Assembly (NCBI RefSeq): GCF_900096945.1
Contig: NZ_FMKA01000007.1
Span: 62,001-126,000 of the forward strand
Reading direction: 5' to 3'
Source: Anaerobium acetethylicum
GTDB taxonomy: Bacteria; Bacillota; Clostridia; Lachnospirales; Lachnospiraceae
DNA length: 64,000 nucleotides
Shown: one piece after another, positions 51,352 to 61,200 of the stretch
How positions within the stretch are numbered: position 1 is the first letter of the stretch
How the letters are laid out: each line of letters begins with the position of its first letter
Notes under the pieces: generated by a model
What the model saw: the letters and a program-made list of their open reading frames with translations, nothing else
Told to the model about the DNA's origin: nothing
Databases searched by the model: none
Translations under genes and position numbers: made by a program

Positions 51352-52764
51352 TCATTCAAAATCAACCATACTATCCTGTGGCAGATACGCTCCCTCAACT
51401 TTGCCCTGATCGATTACCTTGATCCACTTTTTCCCCAACAACCTATGGATGCACCATATTGTCTTCAGTAAATTATCAATTCTAAGGCTGATGTAAATAA
51501 AAAATGGCGGCAGATGAAGCACATAAGCCGCCAGCATCCCCAATGGCACTGAAGCAACCCATAAAAACAGAATATCAGCTATCATTAGGAATTTTGTATC
51601 CCCTCCTCCACGAAGCACTCCCTTTGTCATTACGCTGCTGACCGTCTGAAAAATGATAGTAAAGGAGAGCGCATTCATAAGCTGATATGCGATTTCCCTC
51701 GTTTCACCGCTGACCTTGTAGAACCCTATGACGGAAGGTGCAAGTAATTGCACAAAAAGCACGGATATGATGCCAATGATTGAACTCAGTACCGAAAAAG
51801 TAACCCCCTGACGAAATGATTGTTCCGCGCCTCCTTCGCCGATGGTGTTACCAATGATAATACTGGCAGCATTTGATATTCCTTGTGTAAATACGGTAAA
51901 AATCTGAAGTACAACCATGATGATAGCATTTGCTGACACAAAGGAGGAGCTGATATGTCCGACGATAATCGCAATCATGCTCATTCCGATGGCGAGCAAA
52001 AAGTCACTGACGATGACCGGAACCGCATATTTCATAAACGGTTTCATCTTGTCATCACACCTTCGAAAAAAATCTGAAGTACGATATCCAATCTCTTTCT
52101 CTTTCAGGAAATACCCCATGATCACCACAAACTCTAAAACTCTTGCAAGAAGTGCTGCAACAGCGGCACCTTCGATCTCCATTCTCGGAGCCCCCAGATT
52201 ACCAAAGATGAATACCCAGCTCAGGAATATCGTTAACAGGAATGCTGCAATGGAGCAGTACAAGGGAATCTTAACCTTGCCATAACTCCTCAGGATTATG
52301 GTTGTAGTCAATGAAAGCCCCTGGAGCAGATAGGTCATTGCCAATATCCTCAGATATTTTATACCATAACCTATTATCTCAGAATCGTTGGAATAAATAT
52401 TCATGATAACATCCGGCACAAGCAAAGTTATGGTCATAAATAGCAGTGCCGTGACAATATTAACCCGATACATGATGGTAACAGCGGATTTTATTGCTTC
52501 CTTATCCTTGCTCCCCCAGTACTGGGCTGTCATAACCGCTGTTCCAAACCCCATGCCCATACACAGTATCTGGAAGATCGCCACAAAATTATTTGCAAGG
52601 GAACTTGCTGCTAATTGCGCTTCCCCAAGAGAACCCAACATAATCGTACTGATCAGGCTGATTCCAATTGCAATCAAAGACTGCAGGGTTACCGGAATTG
52701 CGATAATTGCGGTCTTCTTATAAAAACTCCTGTCATCAACTAACAATCCACTCAAAAAACTCAT
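51352..52764 (-). CDS. MATE-family efflux transporter
   Basis: About 470 residues from the ATG at 52764 (AAGGTGG upstream; TTG at 52767 is too close). Twelve membrane helices in two halves, with MATE-type strings 'PVTLQSLIAIGISLISTIMLGSLGEAQLAA' and 'VMTAQYWGSKDKEAI', and 'GISNAASIIIGNTIGEG' in the second half. It exports drugs or metabolites in exchange for Na+ or H+. It stands alone on the minus strand. No regulatory partner is evident. Confidence 0.9.
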   Translation of the reverse strand: MSFLSGLLVDDRSFYKKTAIIAIPVTLQSLIAIGISLISTIMLGSLGEAQLAASSLANNFVAIFQILCMGMGFGTAVMTAQYWGSKDKEAIKSAVTIMYRVNIVTALLFMTITLLVPDVIMNIYSNDSEIIGYGIKYLRILAMTYLLQGLSLTTTIILRSYGKVKIPLYCSIAAFLLTIFLSWVFIFGNLGAPRMEIEGAAVAALLARVLEFVVIMGYFLKEKEIGYRTSDFFRRCDDKMKPFMKYAVPVIVSDFLLAIGMSMIAIIVGHISSSFVSANAIIMVVLQIFTVFTQGISNAASIIIGNTIGEGGAEQSFRQGVTFSVLSSIIGIISVLFVQLLAPSVIGFYKVSGETREIAYQLMNALSFTIIFQTVSSVMTKGVLRGGGDTKFLMIADILFLWVASVPLGMLAAYVLHLPPFFIYISLRIDNLLKTIWCIHRLLGKKWIKVIDQGKVEGAYLPQDSMVDFE

Positions 52765-53206
52765 CAATCCACCTTACAGCCTTGTATCCTACATGCCGAA
52801 AAAACATCTACAGGGCCCCCTTCTTTAATTTCTGATTTTCTTCTTAGTCTGTCAATCAATGTATCAAACTTCTGCAACAGCCCTTTCGTACTTGAAACGC
52901 TCTCGTTCGACACCATGATAACCCGCCTGCCGGTATTATATCATGTATCATTTCCTTGCGGAGTTAAGCTAACTCAAAGCAACAGTAAAGTATCATTTTC
53001 TGGCACGATAGTAATAAAATATAATTCCTACGAACCGGATAACGATCAAAATGTTCCAAGCTGCATACAATACAAAAAACTAATGACAATTCTGTACTTC
53101 TGAGAATTGTCATCAGTCCTCTGCCCGGAGCTCGAACAGAAAAAGCCAAAGAACACTTTGTTTTCACAAAAAGTTCTTTGGCTTCTACCTTGTTGCCACC
53201 CTTTTT
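52765..53206. other. Intergenic region with two hairpins
   Basis: About 440 bp without a credible gene. It holds a palindrome TGACAATTCT/AGAATTGTCA (53084-53112) and a terminator-like hairpin described separately. Confidence 0.6.
53144..53183. terminator. Terminator-like hairpin
   Basis: Arms AGCCAAAGAAC / GTTCTTTGGCT around a short loop, between GH78 (minus) and upstream sequence. It probably ends the GH78 transcript. Confidence 0.6.
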
Positions 53207-53248
53207 GGTACCTGACACCATTAAATTTTGTTTATGGTGTCAGGTACC
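53207..53248. repeat. GGTACC-family palindrome, copy 11
   Basis: Subtype b. It lies 29 bp after the GH78 stop and is followed by GGGGGGGTAGTACCA. Confidence 0.93.
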
Positions 53249-53276
53249 AATAGGGGGGGTAGTACCAATGGAGGGC

Positions 53277-55814
53277 TCAGCGGTTTTCATACCACCCGCT
53301 TCCATATACCTTCACTGTCCCATCCGGCAGCTCCAGCCGGCAGGTTGTCCCGACCGGCACCTGGATAGAAATGCAGAATTGCTTTCCCTCCAGCCTCCAG
53401 TCGCTGATGATCTCGCCGTAAGGAGTCCTCAGGGTTCCCCGGGCTGACGTGATGTCACCGCCAATCAGGGGCCTGATTGCAAATTCTTTGTATCCCGGCT
53501 TCAATGGCTGGATTCCCGCAATCTTTTCATACAGGAAGGCTCCGACCGAACCGCTTGCATAATGGTTGAAGGATACCATCCCTCCGGTCCCGTCATCCTC
53601 GCCCGTGTTGCAGGTGCCGTCTTCACGCAGGGCATCCCAGCGTTCCCAGATGGTGGTTCCGCCCGCCTTGACTTCATAAAGCCAGGAGGGGCAGGTATCT
53701 GTCAGCAGCATTTTGAATGCGTCTTCCATGTATCCGTTGTCAGCAAGGGCAAAGAGGATGTACGGCGTGCCCGGAAATCCTGTCGCAATATGGTATCCGT
53801 TCTTTCGCACCATTTCCACCAGATTCGCTGCTGTCTTCTTCTGGTCTTCGGCATCCAGCATCCTGTAATGGAGCGGCAGGACATATCCCGTCTGAAATTC
53901 GTTCCTGATCCTGCAGTCTTTGTCCATCAAAAGGCTCCGGTAAGCATCGGCTGTTTCGGCACTAAGCTTCTCATAATAAGCGGCATCTTCCTTCTCGCCG
54001 AGGATTTCTGCAATCTCTGCCACATTTGCCGCGGAACGGGCAAGGGCCGCCGTGGCTGTCCATTTTCCCCTGCTCATCCAGCCCATCAGGCTGACGTTAG
54101 GCGCACACCAGTCCCCATAGTGATGGAGCAGCCGCCATATCCTGCGGCGCTTTCCGACAGAAAAAAGTTCCGCCCAGAATCTGCAGGCTTTCAGATAGTT
54201 CTTCATCACCGGATACATGTCCCTCAGGATCTGTATGTCGCCGCGGGCCTGGTATTCCGCCCATGGCACCCAGATGCAGGCGTCGCCCCAGTGGTCGACT
54301 GCCATAGGAATCATCAGCTCCCACTGCATGGGCACTGTGGAATTCGGCACGACCATGGGGATTCCGCCTCCCGGGCGCTGTTCCGCCTTTACGTCAAGGA
54401 GCCACTTTTCCAAAAAACGGCCCATGTTGAAATTATAGGCAGCCGTCGGCGCAAACACTGCAATGTCGCCTGTCCATCCCATTCTTTCATCGCGCTGCGG
54501 ACAGTCTGTGGGGATGTCGACAAAATTGGATTTCGCTCCCCAGACAATCGCATCCTGCAGCTTGTTGACAAGCGCATTGGAGCAGGAAAAAGTACCGGTC
54601 TGTTCCAGATCGGAATAAAGGGCGATCGCTGTCAGCTCCAGGTCTTCTTCCCGAATCCCCTCCACCCCCGAATAGCGGAATCCCATGTAGGTCATCCTCG
54701 GGGAATAGGTCTGCTCTCCCTCCGTGCAGATATAGCGTGCCTGCTGCAGGGCGCTGCGCAACGGCTTCGTGAACAGTTCTCCGTCCATGAGCACCTCTGC
54801 ATGATGGAACAGGATCTCCTGCCCTTTTTTTCCTCTGATGACAGCCCTGATAACGCCGGCAAAATTCTGTCCGAAATCGTAGATCAGCATCCCGCTTGGA
54901 GCCTTTGTGCAGGAAATTGGCCTGAACTCCTCGTGGGCACGGACCATGGCTCCATAGGAAGCCTTGATTTCCGGGTGGATCTTCAGCTTTTCGATTCCCG
55001 CCTTTCTCCACGCCAGTTTCTCCAGTTCGACCGTGGCATCATAGGTTTCTCCGGCATAGAATTCCGTGAACCGGTAATTCCCATCCTCCGTCACCTCCCA
55101 GGTCTCGTCGGTCCCGAACACCTCTGTTGTCCCGTCCTCGTAGGTCACCCTCAGCTCCATCATGAATGCCTGGCGGTCTGCATAGGCACGGTTCACGCGT
55201 TTATAGTTAAATGCACCGACCGCCCAGCCTCCGCCGACGACTGCCATGACCTGGTTCTGTTTTCCGACCTGCGAAGTCACATCATATACCTGATACTGCA
55301 GATGGGATTTGTAGGACGTGTAGCCCGGCGCAAAATAATCCTCTCCGACCTTTTTTCCGTTGAGCATGAGCTCATAGATGCCGATAGCAGTCGAATAGAT
55401 CTGGGCTTTTTTCACCGGCCGGTCAATGGAAACTGTTTTCCGGAAGGTCATGGTCTTAGGAGACGCCTTTTTTTCCGTAAAATGATACTCCCTGTCCGTA
55501 ATCCATTCGGCATGCCACGGCGTTCCAAGCCGCCCCGTTTCGAAGAAAACTGCTGCCTCGGCCCTCTCGCCATGATTGTCCTCCGCTGCAACGTTCACCT
55601 CATACCCGGTAAAAGGAAGCAGCGCCTTTCCTTCGTAAGGGATCGCCGCCTGGTCAGCCGTTTCTGCCGTCCAGTCTCCCACGGAGACCTTCGCCCGCTT
55701 CAGTTCCACATCATGTCCATCGCTTTCCAGCGAAAAGGATATCCTTGGATGGGGATGATCCGTCACGCAGCCCCTTTCCAGATTCTCCACTGTAATCCTG
55801 TCAATCTTTAACAT
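53277..55814 (-). CDS. GH78 alpha-L-rhamnosidase, second copy
   Basis: 845 residues, intracellular. Same domain order as the gene at 33262 but clearly diverged: N-terminal beta domain, 'IYELMLNGKKVGEDYFAPGYTSY' carbohydrate-binding domain, 'LIYDFGQNFAGVIRA', and the barrel motif DIPTDCPQRDERMGWTGD (433-450) with 'GGTTIWERWDAL'. It is nearer to the standard GH78 consensus than the first copy. It is transcribed after the GPH transporter (56026-57591) with a MITE-like element between. Substrate differences between the two rhamnosidases cannot be read from sequence. Confidence 0.93.
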   Translation of the reverse strand: MLKIDRITVENLERGCVTDHPHPRISFSLESDGHDVELKRAKVSVGDWTAETADQAAIPYEGKALLPFTGYEVNVAAEDNHGERAEAAVFFETGRLGTPWHAEWITDREYHFTEKKASPKTMTFRKTVSIDRPVKKAQIYSTAIGIYELMLNGKKVGEDYFAPGYTSYKSHLQYQVYDVTSQVGKQNQVMAVVGGGWAVGAFNYKRVNRAYADRQAFMMELRVTYEDGTTEVFGTDETWEVTEDGNYRFTEFYAGETYDATVELEKLAWRKAGIEKLKIHPEIKASYGAMVRAHEEFRPISCTKAPSGMLIYDFGQNFAGVIRAVIRGKKGQEILFHHAEVLMDGELFTKPLRSALQQARYICTEGEQTYSPRMTYMGFRYSGVEGIREEDLELTAIALYSDLEQTGTFSCSNALVNKLQDAIVWGAKSNFVDIPTDCPQRDERMGWTGDIAVFAPTAAYNFNMGRFLEKWLLDVKAEQRPGGGIPMVVPNSTVPMQWELMIPMAVDHWGDACIWVPWAEYQARGDIQILRDMYPVMKNYLKACRFWAELFSVGKRRRIWRLLHHYGDWCAPNVSLMGWMSRGKWTATAALARSAANVAEIAEILGEKEDAAYYEKLSAETADAYRSLLMDKDCRIRNEFQTGYVLPLHYRMLDAEDQKKTAANLVEMVRKNGYHIATGFPGTPYILFALADNGYMEDAFKMLLTDTCPSWLYEVKAGGTTIWERWDALREDGTCNTGEDDGTGGMVSFNHYASGSVGAFLYEKIAGIQPLKPGYKEFAIRPLIGGDITSARGTLRTPYGEIISDWRLEGKQFCISIQVPVGTTCRLELPDGTVKVYGSGWYENR

Positions 55815-55864
55815 CGTTATCTCCTCATTCGTTTCCCGGAACCAGCCAGTTCACAGTACCTATC

Positions 55865-56007
55865 GTAACTATTCAGGACTACGTCCTTCATAGTCACTGA
55901 TGATGCACACAAATTGCAAAATCGGCAATTTAGCGCACGCAGAACTCGGGTTTTTATGCATATCCAGCATAAAAACACCTCGCGTTACCGGACCACTGAA
56001 CAGTTAC
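55865..56007 (+). mobile_element. MITE-like element, full copy B
   Basis: 143 bp with terminal inverted repeats GTAACTATTCAG / CTGAACAGTTAC and two internal hairpins (AAATTGC...GCAATTT and GTTTTTATGC...GCATAAAAAC). It matches the reverse complement of copy A at 21784-21924. No open reading frame. It lies between the GPH transporter and GH78 genes. Confidence 0.88.
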
Positions 56008-56025
56008 CTATCTCCTTAATTTTAG

Positions 56026-57591
56026 TTACGATTTTGTCTTCCGCTCTGCTTCTTCCTGCTCCATGCGAAGCCTCTCCGCCGGTTCCACCCACTCTCCGCC
56101 GGCTGCAAGGACTGCTGCCTTCTGGGCGTTCAGGATGGTCTCCTGGTCCTCTCCGATATGCTTCTCTACTTTCAGAAATGCCAGCAGCAGGACGATTGCG
56201 GCGTAGCAGATCAGCTCGATCCCCAGATAGCAGAGCACCAGCATATTGCCGACGGCTGCATTCTGGACGCTTGCAGCGGCATTATATCCGCTGGCTGTCA
56301 GCAATGCATTGATGATTCCATTTCCAAGCCCCGTCATTCCCACCATAATGGCTCCGTAGACGGACATGGTGAATCCGTCGCTCCTGAAGCCGTTTTTTGC
56401 CTCCAGATGATCCAGAACATCGGACAGGAGCGCCAAAGTGACATACATCGCCGGTATCGATCCGATTCCCTTCAGAATCACGCCGATGCATACGATCGTA
56501 AAATTATGGACATCCAGGAAGCTCACCATGCCGCCGAACACGGAAATGATCATTCCGATCACAACGGCCCTCTGCTTCCCAAGCTTGTCCGCAATCGGCC
56601 AGGCCAGAACCATCCCTATGGCGGTTGGAACTCCTCCGATCAGACCCAGGGTGCCCATGGCAGTTCCTGCTGCCGACTCGGTGGATATTCCCTCGAACAT
56701 CCATCTGCAGTAGTAGCTCATGGAACCGTTTTTAACCAGCCCTCCGAACTGGAACAGCAGAAAATACAGAATGATGATCCACCAGTATTTCTCTTTTATG
56801 CAGACCTTTATCTGCTGTTTCATGGGAAGCTTCCGTTCGGCGATATTCAGCTTCCTGTTTTCTTCCGTAATGCGTTCCCTTGTGAAAAAATATTCCAGCA
56901 GGATTGCCAGAAATGTAACAATGCATAGCACAACCATGACAAGGCGCCAGTTCTGATAGCTCGCCGCCGGGTCGATGGCTCCGTCCTTCTCTACAAACAG
57001 GAAGCCCTGAAGCAGCATCGGCACGAGGATGCTGGCGCCGATTCCCACTGCCGCCACGCCTGATGCATTCGAGAACGTTGCCAGAAGCCCTCTCCTGTTC
57101 GAATCCCTGGTCGATAACGCCACCATGGAACTGTGCGAAGTATAAAAAAACGGATATGCAACTGCATAGTACAGATTATAGGACACCGTGATCCATATCA
57201 TCTGCAGCGTCGGACTGCTTTCTGACGGCGTCAGAAACAGCAGCGCAATGGCGGCCGTGACCAACGGCGCCGAAAGAAACATATATGGTCTTGCTTTTCC
57301 CTGACTGGTTCTTGTATTATCAATCAGCCTGCCCACAAACAGATTTCCGAAAATCACGAATATAACGGAAATCATTGGAAGCAATGCTGAAAATATTCCG
57401 AATTTTGAAGTGTCTGTCCATCCCAATACGTCCGAATAGTATCTGTTCAGATATGAAGAAAATATTGCATTCGAAATCAATGCACAAAAAGGACCTATAA
57501 AATACCCGATTACCATTTCCTTTGGCTTTACGACGGCGGATGTGATCTTCGTCCTTACCAGAGGATTCTCAAAACATTTTTCTATATTCAA
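56026..57591 (-). CDS. GPH-family sugar transporter
   Basis: About 521 residues from TTG at 57591, which has a near-perfect AAAGGAGGTC site; the frame stays open to 57672 without one. Twelve membrane helices; 'GNLFVGRLIDNTRTSQGKARPYMFLSAP' is the conserved second-helix/loop motif of GPH symporters. A cytoplasmic C-terminal tail of about 50 residues is charged. It likely imports the rhamnoside hydrolysed by the GH78 gene downstream. Confidence 0.9.
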   Translation of the reverse strand: MNIEKCFENPLVRTKITSAVVKPKEMVIGYFIGPFCALISNAIFSSYLNRYYSDVLGWTDTSKFGIFSALLPMISVIFVIFGNLFVGRLIDNTRTSQGKARPYMFLSAPLVTAAIALLFLTPSESSPTLQMIWITVSYNLYYAVAYPFFYTSHSSMVALSTRDSNRRGLLATFSNASGVAAVGIGASILVPMLLQGFLFVEKDGAIDPAASYQNWRLVMVVLCIVTFLAILLEYFFTRERITEENRKLNIAERKLPMKQQIKVCIKEKYWWIIILYFLLFQFGGLVKNGSMSYYCRWMFEGISTESAAGTAMGTLGLIGGVPTAIGMVLAWPIADKLGKQRAVVIGMIISVFGGMVSFLDVHNFTIVCIGVILKGIGSIPAMYVTLALLSDVLDHLEAKNGFRSDGFTMSVYGAIMVGMTGLGNGIINALLTASGYNAAASVQNAAVGNMLVLCYLGIELICYAAIVLLLAFLKVEKHIGEDQETILNAQKAAVLAAGGEWVEPAERLRMEQEEAERKTKS

Positions 57592-57710
57592 CTTATGACC
57601 TCCTTTCACCAATTCGTATAAACAGCCTGCCCTGGCAGATTCCCCCACCGGGCGCGGTCGCTTTTGCGACACAATTCCAGTTGCGCGAGTGCGCTTCCAC
57701 GCGAAGCGTT

Positions 57711-57747
57711 TTTTATCTCATAGGACGAACTTTCCTTTGAGATAAAA
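57711..57747. promoter_or_regulatory. Hairpin upstream of GPH gene
   Basis: Perfect arms TTTTATCTCA / TGAGATAAAA, 120 bp upstream of the TTG start. Confidence 0.45.
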
Positions 57748-57752
57748 AGCAA

Positions 57753-57781
57753 ACGGGCCTGTACGAATTAACCAGGCCCGT
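57753..57781 (-). terminator. Terminator of the GH3 operon
   Basis: Arms ACGGGCCTG / CAGGCCCGT followed on the minus strand by TTTGCTTTTTA, about 67 bp after the stop of the small membrane protein. Confidence 0.75.
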
Positions 57782-57811
57782 CCGCCTCACTTACTGTCTT
57801 TTACTTCTTTT

Positions 57812-57845
57812 GTCGCTATTCAGAACTATATCCTTCATAGTCATG
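57812..57845. mobile_element. MITE-like partial end
   Basis: GTCGCTATTCAGAACTATATCCTTCATAGTCATG: one diverged end of the 143-bp element. Confidence 0.5.
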
Positions 57846-57847
57846 TC

Positions 57848-58297
57848 TTATGCTCTCTTTTCCCCGATTTCAATAAAAGATGCAATAAGGGAGAAAATCC
57901 ATGTTACAACAAACAGGATGATCGTAACGATTGCCTGTGTGCCTGCGCTGAACGCAGCCTTATTGCCAAGTTCAAGGTTAGAAGCAAAGATATAGCCAAA
58001 AGACTCAACACGCATGCCGATGAATACAGCCCCCGAAAGGATGATCAGTACGGCTGCCCCGACACGGAGCAGGTCGACTGCAATCGCTGCTGCAACCCCC
58101 TGCGCAATGTGCGGCATGAACATGGATGCGGCAAGCAGGACAAGCGCCCCGGCCATCATTATAATCACATTGACATTCATGTCCTGGTAATATGCACTCG
58201 TGACATTGGAGATATAGAAGCCCAGCGAAACAAGCGCCATAATGGCAACAACCACATTTGCCAGAAAACCGAATTTCTGTTTTTTCATGAACTCCAT
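57848..58297 (-). CDS. Four-helix membrane protein paired with GH3
   Basis: 149 residues with four membrane helices (about 10-31, 41-60, 70-92, 112-138) and short cytoplasmic ends. AAGGAGG precedes the ATG; the start codon overlaps the GH3 stop by one base (TAATG), so translation is coupled. I do not know the family. Its coupling suggests it holds or organises the membrane-anchored GH3 enzyme. Confidence 0.75.
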   Translation of the reverse strand: MEFMKKQKFGFLANVVVAIMALVSLGFYISNVTSAYYQDMNVNVIIMMAGALVLLAASMFMPHIAQGVAAAIAVDLLRVGAAVLIILSGAVFIGMRVESFGYIFASNLELGNKAAFSAGTQAIVTIILFVVTWIFSLIASFIEIGEKRA

Positions 58298-61200
58298 TAT
58301 TCTTCCTCCTTCTTACCTTTTACGCGGCATACGACATAGAATCCGAGACATACGACACTGAGGGCGGCACTTCCATAAAGAGTGGTGTAAAGCGCTTTTT
58401 CCCACCAAGGGGTCACGTGCTCTGTTGCCACGTTCTGTGCAGCACTGTGTGCAAACGCGTAAAGCTGATATTTCATATTTTCTCTTGCATAATTGACAAG
58501 CTCTTCATCCTGGGAAACCAGGTCCATGGTCATGTATGGCCAGGATTCTGCGACCTGTTTCATGGTCTCATCTGTACCGAAATCAGCCATCATGGTGACG
58601 CCTGCATAGATGCACATCTCAGGACGGAAATATCCGGAATTGTTTACCATATCCGTTGACAGGAGTCCTTTGAATCCCCATTCCTCACGAAGAATATTTT
58701 TCAGCACTCCCACGGAACCGTTGACAGGAGTTGCACCGATACGACTGAATGAAGTCATGGCACCGATTGCACCGGCATCTTCAAATGCTCCCTGGAATGC
58801 GCGGAGATCTCCTTCACGGGCCTTCTGCTCCGTCATGTATGGAGCAACACCGCTTCGCTGTGATTCCTGGTCGTTGAATGCCAGATGCTTTGGTCCTACG
58901 ATCACGCCATATTCAAGGGCGCCGGCTACTGTTGCTGCTGCCATGTAATTGGAAAGCATCGGATCTTCTGAATAGTATTCGAAGTTTCTTCCGTTATAGG
59001 CGCAGCGGTGGATATTTGCTGCCGATCCCCAGACAAGCCAGTTTCCGCTCCAGAGGCCGTCATTTCCCATAAGCCTTCCCCATTCAAGGAGCAGGTCCTT
59101 GTTGAACGTACAGGCAAGAAGGACTTCATTCGCCATTGTTCCCATTGAAAAGGATGCATTTTTGTCATCCGCATTCAGCCCTCTGCCGTCAAGCGTTCCG
59201 CCGAATCCGTTCGGTCCGTCATTCTGGTACACGAGCGGGGATGCGATTTCGTCAATAATGTCGCTGACGCTTCCGCCTTTTATGATTTTTGCCATCAGGG
59301 TCTCGACTGGAATCTGTCTTACCAGTTCTTCCCATGTTGGATCATTGATATTGTCATTTCCTGCAAGGTCTGCAAGGGTCAGTGTACCGCCCGATCCGCT
59401 GATATCGGCTTTTCCGCCTTCAGCGATCTTGTATACTTCGTTTGTCAGATTCTGAACCCATTCATCCACTTTATCGCCGTCGATCGTCAGATCGTCATAA
59501 GTTTTCGGGAAGGTTCCTTCCCAGTCGCTTCTGGACAGGTAGGTTGCATAATCAGGTTTGTAGTAGTTGATGTCAGCATTCTGAAGCTGGTTTACGATTT
59601 CTGTTCCATTTTCTGATTTGGCAAAGGTAGTTTCGTCTACCGCACCCTCTTTGCCGATCTTCTGTACAGATACAAGCGCTGCGTCGCCGTCAGCATTGCT
59701 GTTTTCCTGCGCTGCGAGCACGTTGTTTACAGCATCATGGGCTCCGTTTCCTAGTGCGAAATAATAGTCTCCGCCATCCAGGATATAGCCGCCTTTTCCG
59801 TCTTTTGCAGTTGAATCCCAGCTTGCCAGATACTTCATGTCGATGGTGATCGTAAGCTGTTCTTCCGCTCCAGGCTCAAGAATTCCTGTCTTTTCCATTC
59901 CAAGGAATTCGATTGCCGATTTCTCCACGTTATGTTCCGCATCATATTCGGTGTACGGAGTCTGCACATAAAGCTGCGCTACCGATTTGCCGGCCGCATC
60001 ACCTGTATTTTTCACAGTCACCTCTGCAACGACAGTCTGATTATCCATATCTGCCTTGACGCTGTTCAGGGTCTGGCTGAATGACGTGTAGGAAAGGCCG
60101 TAGCCGAAGGGATATGTGACTTCCTCTTCATATTCCCATGCGGATGCGCCGTTTGATGCGCCTGCTGCGCCTGACGCATTGCCGTTTCCGAGAACGCTGT
60201 CAAAATACCTCGTCTCATAATATTTATATCCTGTATAGATTCCTTCTGCTTCAATCAGGAAATGATCTGCTGCAAGCGAAGCTTTTCCACCAAAGCTTCC
60301 AAGCGGAGAAGTCGCTTCCAGATTTCCCATCAGCGAATCCGTTGCAGTGATTGCACTGAGGTCTGAAAGGGCGATCCTTCCAAAGTTCTGTGCCGCCGGA
60401 GCATTTGCAGTATCGACTGCATAAGTGTCTGAAAGACGTCCGGACGGATTTGCGTTTCCGTTGAGGATGTCCGCAATTCCGAGGAATCCGTATGCGCCAG
60501 GGAAGCCGATGTACAAGATGGCGTTTACTCCCGCGTCATTCTTCAGATCTTCAATTTCCATCGTGGAACCGCTGTTGATAAGCACGATGACAGTTTCAAA
60601 ATTTGATTTCGCAAGCTCCAGGACTGCCTTTTCATTGTTGGTCAGACCAAGTGCGCTCTTTGTTCCGTATGCCTCCTGGTCGATTCCTTCCTCGCCAGGA
60701 TAATAATCGCTGCCTTCCGATCCTGGACGTGAAAATACGACGATAGCCGCATCATTGTATTCCTGGAAGCTGTCGGCATATCCTGCTTCTGCTCCGCCGC
60801 CGCCAGATTCCTTGGAAGCGACATAGGCATCCAGTGCCGGTTCGGACGGTTTGTAAGGTGTCGAGAAATTGGCCGGCCTGTTTCCGTAGATCGGCGTTTT
60901 TCCACCCCAGCCTTCTTTTTCGCCTGTTACGATGTTGCCAAAAGATTTGTAAATATCCAACATTGTGGGATTTACCTCATATCCTTTTTCCTGCAGCGCC
61001 AGCACCAGATCCCTCTGGGACTCGCCGGTTACCGTACTGCCCATTGTGCCTCCCATAAACGGATACACGCTGCCCATTCCAAAAAGAGTTACCTTGGGAT
61101 TTTCACTGCTGAGTGGAAGCGTATTGTTTTCGTTCTTCAGCAGAACGACCCCTTCCTCTGCAACCTGCTCACCAAGGGCAACATGAGCGTCAACAAGTTC

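Noticed and set aside
622-53248. GGTACC palindromes as integron attC sites, because they follow stop codons
   Set aside because: The arms lack the RYYYAAC/GTTRRRY core, the stem is perfectly paired rather than bulged, no integrase is present, and genes lie on both strands without cassette order.
53562-55811. 749-residue plus-strand frame opposite GH78
   Set aside because: The minus strand encodes a complete, motif-bearing rhamnosidase; the opposite frame has no family resemblance.
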